Below, piece after piece: positions 1-12,121 of a DNA stretch of 64,000 nucleotides. The stretch covers positions 1 to 64,000 of the forward strand of contig UCII01000009.1 in assembly GCA_900472485.1 (NCBI GenBank), written 5' to 3'. The stretch is from Hyphomicrobiales bacterium. GTDB lineage: Bacteria > Pseudomonadota > Alphaproteobacteria > Rhizobiales > Rhizobiaceae. The notes below the pieces were generated by a model, which saw nothing but the letters and a program-made list of their open reading frames with translations, did not search any database and was not told where the DNA came from. The number at the start of each line of letters is the position of its first letter. The first letter of the stretch is position 1. A program made the position numbers and the translations under genes.

Positions 1-145
1 CTCATTCCGGGACTACACACCTAGAGGCTGACGATACCGAGAGTATCGACTCTTCGCACATGCCTTTCACGGCAGCTCCAACCAATTCAAAGTTTGGTCG
101 GCATCGTATCGGTGAGCCGCTCCAATCCATTCAAGAGGAAAACAT

Positions 146-397
146 ATGCTCAATACGAATGCGTTCCATAATGTTCTGAACGTTTTGATAGCATTGTCTG
201 CATCCATGATTGCGGTTCTTTTGGCGACAGGCTGCACGCAGCTTGCAGATGGAGCCTTGGAATGTTCGCAATCCTTTGTCGGTCCAGGCTTTGCCGCTGT
301 CGCGGTCACGGCTTTGAGTACACTGAAAATCATCATCAATATCTTGCGTGATGGTATTGCGGGTTTGATAAAGCCACAGCCGCCTGTCGATAAATGA
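146..397 (+). CDS. small two-helix membrane protein, possibly phage-derived
   Basis: Encodes 83 residues. An ATG follows a purine-rich GAGGAAAA ribosome binding site. The protein has a hydrophobic stretch at about residues 10-30 ending in a lipobox-like ATGC, and a second at about 46-70. No family is recognised with certainty. The neighbouring small membrane gene and the pattern of two short hydrophobic segments fit a phage lysis cassette (holin or spanin-like), but no endolysin or phage structural gene lies inside the window. It could equally be a conserved rhizobial protein of unknown function. Confidence 0.5.
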   Translation: MLNTNAFHNVLNVLIALSASMIAVLLATGCTQLADGALECSQSFVGPGFAAVAVTALSTLKIIINILRDGIAGLIKPQPPVDK

Positions 398-476
398 AAT
401 CATTTGCCTGCCGTATCCCTGATGAACAGGTGACGGCAAGCAATCGACTGTTCCAAAATTCTGATTGAGAAAAGCG

Positions 477-806
477 ATGACGTTACATGAATTTCTGGAT
501 GCTTTGGGCATCAAAGCCGGTGTCGTCATCGCTGGTCTTTCCGGCGGCATTTTACGTGGCCTCTCCAGGCGCCGATATACGACACGAGAGATCGTCGCAT
601 CGCCGATCTGCGGCGCACTTGCCGCCACCTATCTAACGGAGCCGACGCTTTTCTATCTGCGCGCTATCAACTGGCCTTTGCCACAGAAGGATGTCGCAGC
701 CATGAATGCCACGGCTTTCGTCGTCGGCATATGCGCCATGTGGATCGCTGATCTGGTTTTTGACACTATTTCCAGATGGGTTAAGGGCGGCCGTGAAACG
801 CCGTAG
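477..806 (+). CDS. holin-like small membrane protein
   Basis: Encodes 109 residues from ATG 477, which has a GAGAAAAG binding site. A TTG twelve bases upstream would give 113 residues. The N-terminal half has a glycine-rich hydrophobic segment (about residues 13-27) followed by basic residues (RGLSRRRYTTRE), then two more hydrophobic segments. This topology resembles class III phage holins of the LydA type. The function is inferred from topology and from the preceding small membrane gene, which it follows by 79 bases. Together they may be the edge of a prophage remnant extending left of the window. Confidence 0.5.
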   Translation: MTLHEFLDALGIKAGVVIAGLSGGILRGLSRRRYTTREIVASPICGALAATYLTEPTLFYLRAINWPLPQKDVAAMNATAFVVGICAMWIADLVFDTISRWVKGGRETP

Positions 807-924
807 CCGCATCATGCTTTCATGTGACATAGATGGCGCATAGGAGCGGGCGGCTATGACATATTTCCGATTGATATCCGTCCAATCCAACCTAATTCTT
901 GTTTACCTTTTACGGCGATAAGAG

Positions 925-1782
925 ATGGGGCGTCTTGTGGTTGATTTGTCGGATCGTTTTGCGGTTTCAAGCTGGTCCCTGCATCGGGCGCTCGGCTCCA
1001 CCTATCCCTATAGGCCCGCCGATCAAGCATATCCGACTGGTCAGCCGACATATGGGAAGGGCACGATCGAATTGATCGATCTGCCGCAACAATGCGCCGA
1101 TCACGGCATTTTTCGACTTGAGATTTGCTCCTTCCATTTACCGAGCCCTCTTCCTGGCTATCTCGGTGATTTTCGGAAGGTTATGGAGGAGGCTGGCGTA
1201 AAGCTTCAGACGCTGCTCGTTGAAGATGGGGATCTCAGTAATCCTGAAACCGCCCAGCGCGATGCCGAATGGATGGCAGGATGGATTGACGTCGCTGCGG
1301 CTCTTGGGGCTGAAAACATGCGCGTGATAGCTGGAAAGACTCCCCCGACAGATTCAGCTTTGACGCTTGCGGAGATCCATTTGCGGCGGCTGGCGGAATT
1401 GACTGCCGCAGCGGGAGTGCGTCTCGTCATAGAGAATTGGTTCGACCTGTTGCCGGCACCGACGGAGGTCAATCGGATTCTTGATGCTTTGCACGGCAAA
1501 GTCGGGCTCAACGGCGATTTCGGCAATTGGGAGCGGGACGGCAAATACGAGGATCTGGCAAAGATCATGGGCCGTGCCGAACTCTGCCATGCGAAAGGGC
1601 GTTATTCAGCAGCGGGGCTCGATGCAGCGGATTACGTCCGCTGCATTAAGCTTTCCAACGCGGCTGGCTATCACGGTCCTTTCACGCTGATCTACGACTC
1701 TTCATATTATCACGACGAGTGGACCGGAATTCTCGAAGAGCGAGATTGTATCGCGAATGTTTTCAAAGAGAATGCGGCATAA
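925..1782 (+). CDS. sugar phosphate isomerase/epimerase-like TIM-barrel protein
   Basis: Encodes 285 residues resembling the xylose isomerase-like / AP endonuclease 2 TIM-barrel family. The features seen are an N-terminal strand, the central VIENW segment near residue 170 with the metal-binding type glutamate, GLNGDFGNW, a histidine in ELCHAKG, and a C-terminal GPFTLIYD segment. Members isomerise or epimerise sugars, inositols or hydroxypyruvate with a divalent metal. The substrate cannot be told from sequence, and no sugar transporter adjoins the gene. The binding site is weak (GATAAGAG), so the start is uncertain. Confidence 0.75.
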   Translation: MGRLVVDLSDRFAVSSWSLHRALGSTYPYRPADQAYPTGQPTYGKGTIELIDLPQQCADHGIFRLEICSFHLPSPLPGYLGDFRKVMEEAGVKLQTLLVEDGDLSNPETAQRDAEWMAGWIDVAAALGAENMRVIAGKTPPTDSALTLAEIHLRRLAELTAAAGVRLVIENWFDLLPAPTEVNRILDALHGKVGLNGDFGNWERDGKYEDLAKIMGRAELCHAKGRYSAAGLDAADYVRCIKLSNAAGYHGPFTLIYDSSYYHDEWTGILEERDCIANVFKENAA

Positions 1783-1862
1783 ACTCCCGCTGCATTTTTG
1801 ATACTAAAGCTAGAGAAATTGTGCTCAGGTTTTAGATACCGAGCTGGATGCCCAGGAATACG

Positions 1863-2069
1863 TCAATGAAAATCGTAGTCATGCAGTGCGCCAAGCAACT
1901 GATCTTGTGTTTGATAACCCGCATTGTAGAGGTCAATGGCAAGATTGGCTGCCGACAGACCTTCCTGACTTTGTAATCTGATGCTGCGTTCGGCACACCA
2001 TGCAAAAAGTGCGCCTGCGAGGACATCGACGTCATCGGGGTAAAGCGGCGCATTGACCATCATAGACAT
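1863..2069 (-). CDS. small hypothetical protein
   Basis: Encodes 68 residues, acidic and soluble, with no recognised domain. The frame has the composition of a real gene (helix-forming AAN/LAIDLYNAGY stretch). Two other in-frame ATGs lie within the first four codons, so the start may be 6 or 9 bases later. It stands alone on the minus strand, convergent with the sugar isomerase-like gene. Function unknown. Confidence 0.45.
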   Translation of the reverse strand: MSMMVNAPLYPDDVDVLAGALFAWCAERSIRLQSQEGLSAANLAIDLYNAGYQTQDQLLGALHDYDFH

Positions 2070-2185
2070 TCGCTACACCATTCATTGTTGGAGCTTGGCA
2101 TCGGGTGGGTGAAGCGAACACTGCTTGGGTTTTGCAAATTTGCAACTGAGTTCATCCCGCGACGTTAACGGCAGCCTGATTTGGG

Positions 2186-2220
2186 ACAGACCATGTGTCT
2201 TAACGTGACACAGGTCTGTT
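2186..2220 (-). terminator. strong stem-loop downstream of the two small minus-strand genes
   Basis: ACAGACC-A-TGTGTC pairs with GACACA-GGTCTGT around a short loop. It lies directly after the stop of the 2231-2416 gene on the minus strand. There is no clear U-run, so it may protect the transcript end rather than act as an intrinsic terminator. Confidence 0.45.
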
Positions 2221-2230
2221 CTTGGGCACA

Positions 2231-2416
2231 TTATTGCCGATTTTGATGTCCACCGGGCGGTGCCACGGAAGGGGTAGTCCTCGCCGCTTCATCATGTGGT
2301 GCAACAAACAAGAGAACGCCGAGCGCAATTGCCAGCGCCACTAGAAGGATAACACGAGCCTTGGCTTGGAAGGCATCATTGATGGACTGGATGCGACGCC
2401 TTAACCGCGGCCTCAA
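2231..2416 (-). CDS. small single-pass membrane protein, TTG start
   Basis: Encodes 61 residues: a basic N-terminus (RPRLRRR), one hydrophobic helix at about residues 22-39 and a short Pro/Thr-rich tail. The only usable start is a TTG at 2414-2416, preceded by GAGGAG at suitable spacing inside the upstream gene. It overlaps that gene by 41 bases in another frame, which suggests translational coupling. No family recognised. Confidence 0.4.
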   Translation of the reverse strand: MRPRLRRRIQSINDAFQAKARVILLVALAIALGVLLFVAPHDEAARTTPSVAPPGGHQNRQ

Positions 2417-2672
2417 TCAGCTCCTCGGCGTATAAAAGTGCCGATGCCGTATCGTCGCCGTCAAGTTTCAAGTCCTTGCATTTGCGATGCATGGCTCTGC
2501 GAATCTGGGCCAGCAACGCCGCATCGATATCGACTTCACCTTCGTCAAATACATGCGTTAGCGCAGACTGGGCGACAATTTCCAGGACCGCAACTCGCCC
2601 TTCAATTTCACCTAGGGAGGGTATCGCATTCCTCTTTACATGCTGTTTGCAATCGCGATGGGTAGTAAGCAT
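2376..2672 (-). CDS. small hypothetical helical protein
   Basis: Encodes 98 residues from ATG 2672, which has a near-perfect GGAGGTGA ribosome binding site; a longer frame from 2690 would start inside that site. The protein is predicted mostly alpha-helical, with charged and alanine-rich stretches and a GEVDIDAALLAQIRRAMHRK segment. No known domain is recognised. Its 3' end overlaps the start of the small membrane protein gene downstream, so the two are probably one transcript. Confidence 0.5.
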   Translation of the reverse strand: MLTTHRDCKQHVKRNAIPSLGEIEGRVAVLEIVAQSALTHVFDEGEVDIDAALLAQIRRAMHRKCKDLKLDGDDTASALLYAEELIEAAVKASHPVHQ

Positions 2673-2804
2673 TTCAGTCACCTCCTTCACGAAAGAAGAT
2701 AACTATCGAGAAAGGAAAAAGTTCGGCCATTTCTCAAAAAAAAGCGCACCCTCGGAGTGTCCATAGCCATATTGATCTAGAGGCACGCATCCTCGGCAGC
2801 TTTG

Positions 2805-3773
2805 TCACTTCATAGGGCAAAGGTTGGGGTCCGATAATACATCGGCGCAGTGGGCCGAACGACGAAAATCATCATAGTAAAGCGTCCATACTGTGGTATC
2901 GGCGGCGCGATAAGGGCCGAATTTGAAGTATTGATTCTTTCCCAATCCGTGATCGGCATGTCCTATATGGCCAGTAACCGTAACGATCCATTTGTTATTG
3001 GCGAATATCTCAATATGGCCCGAGCCATCGGGGCCTGGTTTGCTGTAGATGGCAAAATCGATCCAGCCTGATGCCGGTGTCGGCAGCTTGTTGCCACGAT
3101 TTATTACTTTTATGGCATCGGTGCAGCCTGTAAATTCTTGCCCATCAGATATGCCCCAGTTGTCGTCGGTGGCCACCAATGCACGCATTTGATTGGTATC
3201 GGGACGGAACCAGACCGGCGCTTGGTCATCGCTGCAGGCCTTGCCGTTACTTTCGGGCTTGTGTTTCTTGACCGGGGCAACGTAGTTGGTTTCAACGGTT
3301 GCGAAGAGTTTGCCATTATTGAGCCGCAGTGCGAGGAAGGGGCTGAAATCCCCTGTGGCGTTCGGCCCGATTTCTCGCTTCCATTGCGCGATAAGGTAGC
3401 GATGGTCGCCCGAGGGTATGGGATCGGCGAATTTTACGGCGAAACCGTACCAAACCCCCTGATCGTATGGAACGCGATACTTGGTGCGCTCCCATATTTC
3501 CGCTCTCTCGCTGCAGTTTGTTTTACCCGGTGGGCAGAATGGTCTGACGCTCAATTTCAATGCGCCCGTTCCGGAATGCTTGACTTCCGATTGAAATTCG
3601 ATCGTTCCGGCCCTTTGCTCGAAGTTATCGCGGTAGTAAAGATGGCCAGATGGGGCGAAATCTATGCCGTCGAAACCATCCCGCAACACCATTTGAGACG
3701 GACTATCGGCTAAAGCCGGTGTCGCGGCACAGGTGCAGGCCAATATGGCGGGCAGTGCGTACTTTGCATTCAT
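2805..3773 (-). CDS. secreted polysaccharide lyase (heparin lyase I-like family)
   Basis: Encodes 322 residues with a clear signal peptide (cleavage after PALA, near residue 22). The mature part resembles the Polysacc_lyase / heparin lyase I-like jelly-roll family: an N-terminal LRDGFDG strand, an SERAEIWE segment, WYGFAVKFADP and a C-terminal YYDDFRRS. Such enzymes cleave uronate-containing polysaccharides by beta-elimination outside the cytoplasm. In rhizobia a role in trimming exopolysaccharide or degrading plant glucuronans is plausible but inferred. It stands alone on the minus strand. A remnant of a polysaccharide-biosynthesis-type gene lies just upstream, across a 400-base gap. Confidence 0.75.
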   Translation of the reverse strand: MNAKYALPAILACTCAATPALADSPSQMVLRDGFDGIDFAPSGHLYYRDNFEQRAGTIEFQSEVKHSGTGALKLSVRPFCPPGKTNCSERAEIWERTKYRVPYDQGVWYGFAVKFADPIPSGDHRYLIAQWKREIGPNATGDFSPFLALRLNNGKLFATVETNYVAPVKKHKPESNGKACSDDQAPVWFRPDTNQMRALVATDDNWGISDGQEFTGCTDAIKVINRGNKLPTPASGWIDFAIYSKPGPDGSGHIEIFANNKWIVTVTGHIGHADHGLGKNQYFKFGPYRAADTTVWTLYYDDFRRSAHCADVLSDPNLCPMK

Positions 3774-4170
3774 GTTGGACTATTCCTGTGGCGAGACATT
3801 CGTAAAGTTTATCAATGACCTGTTCGCTTCCCACAGGCAAGCGAGAGCCGCGCCACTTTCAAAGCCGGGTTGATGATCCTGTAGTCAATTCCAATCAATT
3901 TCAGGCGAATGCAGCCTGTGAATGTGATCATTGATGATACAATTTTAACCGCATGTTGGACGCTTTGCGGTTCATATCCCGCAGAATTGGGCTTTGGTTG
4001 CGGCTATCAATGCCCCGGACATGACTGTTCGTCGCTGCGACCTCATCGACGTTTGAATGTCGGTCATGACATAAACCGGCTGAAGGTCGCTGTTGGGGAC
4101 CACCTTTGGCAAATGGTGAACTCGAGTTGGGCAGTCGAGAGCCGCAGCTACGACGAAAAATTGTGATCGT
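3774..4170. other. gap with no convincing gene
   Basis: About 400 bases between the polysaccharide lyase start and the TupA-like stump. Short open frames exist on both strands (for example 3909-4166 plus) but none has a ribosome binding site, domain or protein-like composition. It probably holds the lyase promoter and decayed sequence. Confidence 0.5.
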
Positions 4171-4398
4171 GACGTCGCATGCGTTTTTGCCCACGCGAGG
4201 GAGATGATTCATGTCACTGAAACGGTTTCTCGCGATATCGACTTCGTTCGTGTCGATCTCTATGCGTCGGCGGAGTGGGTCCGTGTCGGGGAGTTGACCT
4301 TCTACCCAGGTGGAGGTTTCGAGGCATTCGAGCCGGATGAATATGACTTCTCGATCGGTCAGAAGTGGCAGCTTGGCTTCGAAATAGCGAAGAGATAG
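4171..4398 (+). pseudogene. C-terminal remnant of a TupA-like ATP-grasp gene
   Basis: The last about 65 codons match the C-terminal end of the TupA-like ATP-grasp family. They contain DFVRVDLYA and GELTFYPGGGFEAF, the most conserved end of that domain, and then a stop. Full members have roughly 250-350 residues and act in polysaccharide, teichuronic acid or capsule biosynthesis. The N-terminal three quarters are absent, and the bases upstream in any frame do not restore them. Recognisable homology starts near REMI at about 4198. ATG 4204 could still open a 64-residue product, but it would lack the ATP-binding part. Confidence 0.65.
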
Positions 4399-4457
4399 GT
4401 GGACAAATCATTCTCTGCGCGTTTGATAGGCCGATCTATTTTTAAAGAAGGTTTTCC

Positions 4458-4946
4458 ATGACGATCGATCAGGACCTTGCTCGTATCGGGCTGCAAGAGG
4501 AAACGCTGCGTTTCGATGCTTTTGACCTTTCGACCGCTTGGGTGCTCGGCAAGCTGTTGCGCGACCTCGCCAGCGAGCGCAACATGGGTGTTGCTATCGA
4601 TATCACGCTTCATTCCATGCCGGTTTTCTACATAGCTTTGCCCGGTTCGACGCCTGACAATTCCAACTGGATCCGTCGGAAGCGCAATATGGTGCTGCGT
4701 TACTTTCGAAGCAGCTATGCTAGCACGTTGCGGCTGCAGCACCAGGGCAAGACGATCGAGGACAACGGGCTTTCAAGCACCGAATATGCTGCCTCTGGTG
4801 GCAGCTTTCCGATCTTCGTCAATGGTACGGGGTGTGTCGGCGCCGTCACCGTTTCTGGGCTGCCGCAGCGCGAAGACCACAATCTCGTTGTCGAAGCCTT
4901 GGCTCTCACCCTCGGCCACGAGCTTCACAATCTCAGCCTCGCATAG
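4458..4946 (+). CDS. UPF0303 family heme-binding-like protein
   Basis: Encodes 162 residues matching the UPF0303 / DUF336 (GlcG-HbpS-like) family over full length. Diagnostic stretches are FDLSTAWVLGKLLRDLA, ALPGSTPDNSNWIRRKRN, GGSFPIFV and GAVTVSGLPQREDH. Some relatives of the wider fold bind heme or cobalamin, but the cellular role of UPF0303 is not established. A good AGAAGG site precedes the ATG. It converges with the AGE-family gene across a 42-base gap. Confidence 0.8.
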   Translation: MTIDQDLARIGLQEETLRFDAFDLSTAWVLGKLLRDLASERNMGVAIDITLHSMPVFYIALPGSTPDNSNWIRRKRNMVLRYFRSSYASTLRLQHQGKTIEDNGLSSTEYAASGGSFPIFVNGTGCVGAVTVSGLPQREDHNLVVEALALTLGHELHNLSLA

Positions 4947-4954
4947 AGCGACGA

Positions 4955-4990
4955 GGCGGCGCACGTCGATGGGGCGCCGCCGCCGCTTTC
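4955..4990 (+). terminator. GC-rich hairpin between convergent genes
   Basis: GGCGGCGC at 4955-4962 pairs with GCGCCGCC at 4974-4981, followed by GCCGCTTTC. It lies between the stops of the UPF0303 gene and the AGE-family gene and may end either transcript. Confidence 0.4.
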
Positions 4991-6245
4991 AGATCTTGCC
5001 ACCAGCCTCGGTGATGACTTTGGTCAAGCTTCCGGTTGCCGGGAAGAGGGGGATGAGGCATGCCTGCAGGGCGTGATAGATATCGCCCTTGCCCGGGAAC
5101 AGCGTGTGAGCAGGAACGAGATCTTCCGTCAGTTCCTCATGCCAGCCGCCATTAGCACGATCGATAAAGGCGTGGCCGATTACGCTCCAGATCTTGCGGT
5201 AGCTCTCTTCGTGGAAATCGCTCGGGACGTGTTCATTCAGATAGTGAGCCGCACCGGCACCCTCGCATGCAGGCCACCAAAGCTTGTTGCGTTTTGCAGG
5301 CCCATCTTCCCAGTCGAGCGTATAGAAGAATCCATCCTGCTTGCTGTCCCAGCCAAGTGACATGGATTGGGAGAAGAGACCCTTGGCTGCTTCCGGCATC
5401 CAGTCATGACGCTTTTCTCCAAGCGCCCAGAGTTGCAGGATAAGACGCGCCCATTCCAACCAATGGCCCGGTGTCGTACCCGATGGACGGAACATCTCAT
5501 TGCCGCGATAATTCTTGTCGAGCACCCAGTCGGCGTTGAAGTGTTCGGCAACGCGCCAGCCGACGGACCCGGCCGAACGCCGAATGACGAGATCGGCGAT
5601 GCTTTCCGCTTTTTCGAGATATGACTTGTCGCCGGTCGCTTCGAACGCGGCCATCAGGGCTTCCGTCAGGTGCATATTGGAGTTCTGGCCGCGATAGGTG
5701 CCACCGTCGATCAAGGACCAATCCCGATTGAATTCCTCGGCAATCGCCCCGTGCTTTGCTTCCCAGAACTTAGTATTCAGAATTTCCGTGACATCTGCCA
5801 ACATGCCATCGGCCAGTGGATGACCGATCGTCTTTGCGGATGAGGCAGCAAGCAGTACGAAAGCGTGGCCATAGCCCTGCTTGCTGGAATCGACGGGGCC
5901 GTCATTGTTCAGCGACCAAAAGTAGCCGCCATGCGCCGTGTCGCGATGATGATTCCATAGATAGTTCATGCCGTGGTCGACAATTTCGTTAGCGCCGGGA
6001 CGACCGAGCAACGACCCGATCGAGAAGCAGTGCACCATGCGGGCGGTCGAGTGAATGCCGCGCACGGGATTTGCCTTATCCAACGGCTTGCCGGCATCGT
6101 CCATGTCATAGAAGCCACCTTTGGGATTGACGGCGCGGTACTGGAAGAAATCGAAAAGCGCGTCCGCTTGATCAAGCAGCCAACGCCGATGGTAGGCGCG
6201 CGTGCTCCAGTTTCCGAGCGCTGCGGGTTCAACCTGTATATTCAT
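4989..6245 (-). CDS. AGE-family sugar isomerase/epimerase
   Basis: Encodes 418 residues of the N-acylglucosamine 2-epimerase family (alpha6/alpha6 barrel). Typical features are GGFYDMDDAGK near the start, RMVHCFSIGS, HGGYFWSLNNDG, NSNMHLTEALMAAFEAT, TPGHWLEWARL and the late GGWHEEL. Members interconvert aldoses and ketoses or epimerise amino sugars, including mannose isomerase and sulfoquinovose isomerase types; the substrate here is not identifiable. The start was placed at 6245 because GGAGGACGGC precedes that ATG, while the upstream ATG lies inside the binding site. It is transcribed away from metH. Confidence 0.85.
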   Translation of the reverse strand: MNIQVEPAALGNWSTRAYHRRWLLDQADALFDFFQYRAVNPKGGFYDMDDAGKPLDKANPVRGIHSTARMVHCFSIGSLLGRPGANEIVDHGMNYLWNHHRDTAHGGYFWSLNNDGPVDSSKQGYGHAFVLLAASSAKTIGHPLADGMLADVTEILNTKFWEAKHGAIAEEFNRDWSLIDGGTYRGQNSNMHLTEALMAAFEATGDKSYLEKAESIADLVIRRSAGSVGWRVAEHFNADWVLDKNYRGNEMFRPSGTTPGHWLEWARLILQLWALGEKRHDWMPEAAKGLFSQSMSLGWDSKQDGFFYTLDWEDGPAKRNKLWWPACEGAGAAHYLNEHVPSDFHEESYRKIWSVIGHAFIDRANGGWHEELTEDLVPAHTLFPGKGDIYHALQACLIPLFPATGSLTKVITEAGGKI

Positions 6246-6450
6246 GCCGTCCTCCATGGATTCTTTTCCTGACGCCGTATAGCGCCGCTCGAAAGCGCTG
6301 TCATGGCGTTATGGATTAAACTGTGTCGTCTGCCCTTCGTTGTCCATGGTCGGATCGGCAATTAGCGCAGGTACGGTTATTTTCCTGAAACGGCGGAGAG
6401 GATGGAAGCATCGTCCTTGCTATCGAGCGGTTAAAAGCATAGATATGTTG

Positions 6451-6470
6451 ACATAAAGATATCTTTATGT
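6451..6470. promoter_or_regulatory. SahR-type operator in the metH promoter
   Basis: ACATAAAGATATCTTTATGT is a perfect 20-base palindrome, 42 bases before the metH ATG, and overlaps a TTGACA at 6448-6453. The 16-base core ATAAAGATATCTTTAT recurs in front of the ArsR-methyltransferase regulator gene at 45229-45244. SahR of Proteobacteria is known to bind AT-rich palindromes of this kind in front of methionine-cycle genes, so repression of metH is the likely role. Confidence 0.75.
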
Positions 6471-6512
6471 GATCTGGTTGGGGAGTCGCAATCAGACCAG
6501 AGGAGTTCGCTT

Positions 6513-10289
<3,777 letters not shown>

Positions 10290-10343
10290 TTGCGAGTCGT
10301 TTCAAAGACTTGCAGTGCTTCGCTTGAAATTTGATCCTGTATG

Positions 10344-10388
10344 CAAACGCCGCTCCAGCTTACTCGGCTGGGGCGGCGTTTTTTTTGA
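10344..10388 (+). terminator. intrinsic terminator of metH
   Basis: AACGCCGCTCCAGC and GCTGGGGCGGCGTT form a long stem followed by a run of eight T residues. It lies between metH and the convergent GntR gene. Confidence 0.9.
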
Positions 10389-10419
10389 TTCCGGGATTTT
10401 TCTGTTTCGCCCAGTTGGG

Positions 10420-11184
10420 CTAGTTCGCGCCAATCGTCAGTTCTGCGACGAAATCATAGGCGTCGCCGCGATAGAGCGACCGGGTAAATTCGACCGCCCG
10501 ACCCGAACCGAGATAAGAGATACGCTCGATTGAGAGGCCGGCCGCGCCGACCGGAACGCCGAGCAAGCCCGCATCGGCCTCTTTCATGTTGGTCGCGGAT
10601 ATGCGCTGCACCGCACGAACAGGGCGCACCTGGCGCTTTTCCAGTTCTGCGTACAGCGATGTGGTCACCACAGACGGATCCGGCAGGAATTCGCCGGAGA
10701 CACTGGCATGCTCGATCGCCAGTGGTTGGTCGTCGGCAATGCGGAGACGGCTCAGCCGCGATACCTTGGTGTCGGCGGCAAGGCCGAGGATCATCATCTC
10801 ATCCGGGGAGGGCGTGTGGATACCCTTATGCAGCCATTCGGAGCGAGCTGTCATCCCACGCCGTGCCATATCCTCGGTAAAGGATGTCAGCTGCGACAGC
10901 CGCTGCTCCACCTTTGAAACGGGTTTTGCGACGAAGGTGCCCGAGCCATGACGGCGGACGAGTATGCCTTCGGCGACGAGATCGTCGATCGCCTTGCGGA
11001 CAGTGACGCGGCTAACCGCAGCAAATTCGGCAATGTCACGTTCCGGCGGCAGCGCGTCCCCGTGCTTCAGCCTTCCGACCTTCACAGCCTCCTCGAGCGT
11101 GCGGCGCAGCTTGACATAGAGCGGGCCTGTGCCGCCCACGGAAAGGCGTTCCGGCGAGAAGATTGCACTCAAATCTTCGGTCAT
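10420..11184 (-). CDS. GntR/HutC-family transcriptional regulator (UTRA ligand domain)
   Basis: Encodes 254 residues. A winged-helix GntR domain (GDALPPERDIAEFAAVSRVTVRKA) at about residues 25-85 is followed by a UTRA effector domain ending EFTRSLYRGDAYDFVAEL. The ATG at 11184 overlaps the stop of the BadF-type kinase gene (ATGA), so the two are co-translated. The family includes NagR/NagQ-type amino sugar repressors. A 14-base element present in inverted orientation in the divergent promoter region is a candidate operator. It probably controls the kinase and the ABC locus; the ligand is unknown. Confidence 0.88.
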   Translation of the reverse strand: MTEDLSAIFSPERLSVGGTGPLYVKLRRTLEEAVKVGRLKHGDALPPERDIAEFAAVSRVTVRKAIDDLVAEGILVRRHGSGTFVAKPVSKVEQRLSQLTSFTEDMARRGMTARSEWLHKGIHTPSPDEMMILGLAADTKVSRLSRLRIADDQPLAIEHASVSGEFLPDPSVVTTSLYAELEKRQVRPVRAVQRISATNMKEADAGLLGVPVGAAGLSIERISYLGSGRAVEFTRSLYRGDAYDFVAELTIGAN

Positions 11185-12065
11185 GCCTTGTTTTCCTCTC
11201 CACCCCGCAGCAATTTTGCCGCCAGTTCTACGGCGCCGCGCAAGACATCGCCCTTGGGTTCGGCCAGAATCGTCTTGTGACGTTCGTCGAGCCAGGGACG
11301 ATAAGCCTGAGCGACGCCGCCGAGAAGGCAGATCGAAGGGCATTCCGGCCAAAGCAGCGCGTCCAGGCTTTCGGTTATCGATTTGACCGCAGTTTTCACG
11401 ATGTCGATGGCGACCGCGTCCTCCATTCCGGCATATTCGAAGATAATAGGTGCGTAGCGGCCAAAATCCTTGGGCTTGGAGGCGTGCGCAAATTCGACGA
11501 TCCGTTCGGGATCATTGCCGTATTCGGCCATGATCGATGCCGTCAGCGCTGAGCCCGGTGTCACCCGGTCATGCGCCAGAAGCGCTCTTTCCAGCAGATC
11601 GCGGCCAAGGCGCGCGCCGCTCGCCTGATCGCCGACGACAAACCCCCAACCGCCGATGCCCCAGCTTTTGCCGCCATGGCGGGCATTGTAGACAGAGCCG
11701 GTGCCGAAGGCGCCGATAACACCATCGGCATCGCCAAGCGCGCCTTGAAGGGCGATGGTCGCATCGGTGACCACATGCGTGCTGGCAAAGGGCAAGGCGC
11801 CTTCGACCTGTTTGCCATAATTGCCGACATTGGCCCCGGCGGTTCCGATAACGGCAGGCAATTCCCGCAGCAGTTCCGGGGCGAGGTTCGCATCGATCAG
11901 GGCCTGCTTTGCCGAGGCGACGATATGAATCAGCGAGTTTTCCAGATCGGACAGGATGTTCGCCGCGCCGGCCTTGCCGGTGCCAAGCACCTGTCCCGTA
12001 GCGTCTATGACAGCCGCTCTGCAACTCGTGCCACCGCCATCGATACCAATTGCAAACTGCCCCAT
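11181..12065 (-). CDS. BadF/BadG-family sugar kinase (N-acetylglucosamine kinase-like)
   Basis: Encodes 294 residues of the ASKHA kinase fold. Visible motifs are the phosphate-1 loop IGIDGGGTSCRAAVID at the N-terminus, IGTAGANVGNYG, the phosphate-2 GAFGTGSVYN, and GIGGWGFVVGDQASGARLG typical of GlcNAc kinase-like BadF members. It probably phosphorylates the sugar imported by the divergent ABC system. The start was taken at 12065, where GGAGG stands four bases before the second of two adjacent ATGs; the frame opens at 12122 without a binding site. It forms an operon with the downstream GntR gene. Confidence 0.85.
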   Translation of the reverse strand: MGQFAIGIDGGGTSCRAAVIDATGQVLGTGKAGAANILSDLENSLIHIVASAKQALIDANLAPELLRELPAVIGTAGANVGNYGKQVEGALPFASTHVVTDATIALQGALGDADGVIGAFGTGSVYNARHGGKSWGIGGWGFVVGDQASGARLGRDLLERALLAHDRVTPGSALTASIMAEYGNDPERIVEFAHASKPKDFGRYAPIIFEYAGMEDAVAIDIVKTAVKSITESLDALLWPECPSICLLGGVAQAYRPWLDERHKTILAEPKGDVLRGAVELAAKLLRGGEENKA

Positions 12066-12107
12066 CATGCCTCCGGATGCCGCCTGTTCCCGCTTTCCCG
12101 TACAATA

Positions 12108-12121
12108 CCAAAAAAATACCA
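12108..12121. promoter_or_regulatory. candidate GntR operator, kinase side
   Basis: CCAAAAAAATACCA, about 43 bases upstream of the kinase start on the minus strand. Its exact reverse complement lies at 12235-12248. Extra ACCA units flank it (12107, 12125). The position and inverted duplication suggest binding sites of the GntR regulator for divergent control. Confidence 0.45.

Noticed and set aside
3909..4166. Plus-strand open frame of 85 codons before the TupA-like stump
   Set aside because: No ribosome binding site, no similarity to the missing part of the TupA-like domain and an odd composition.
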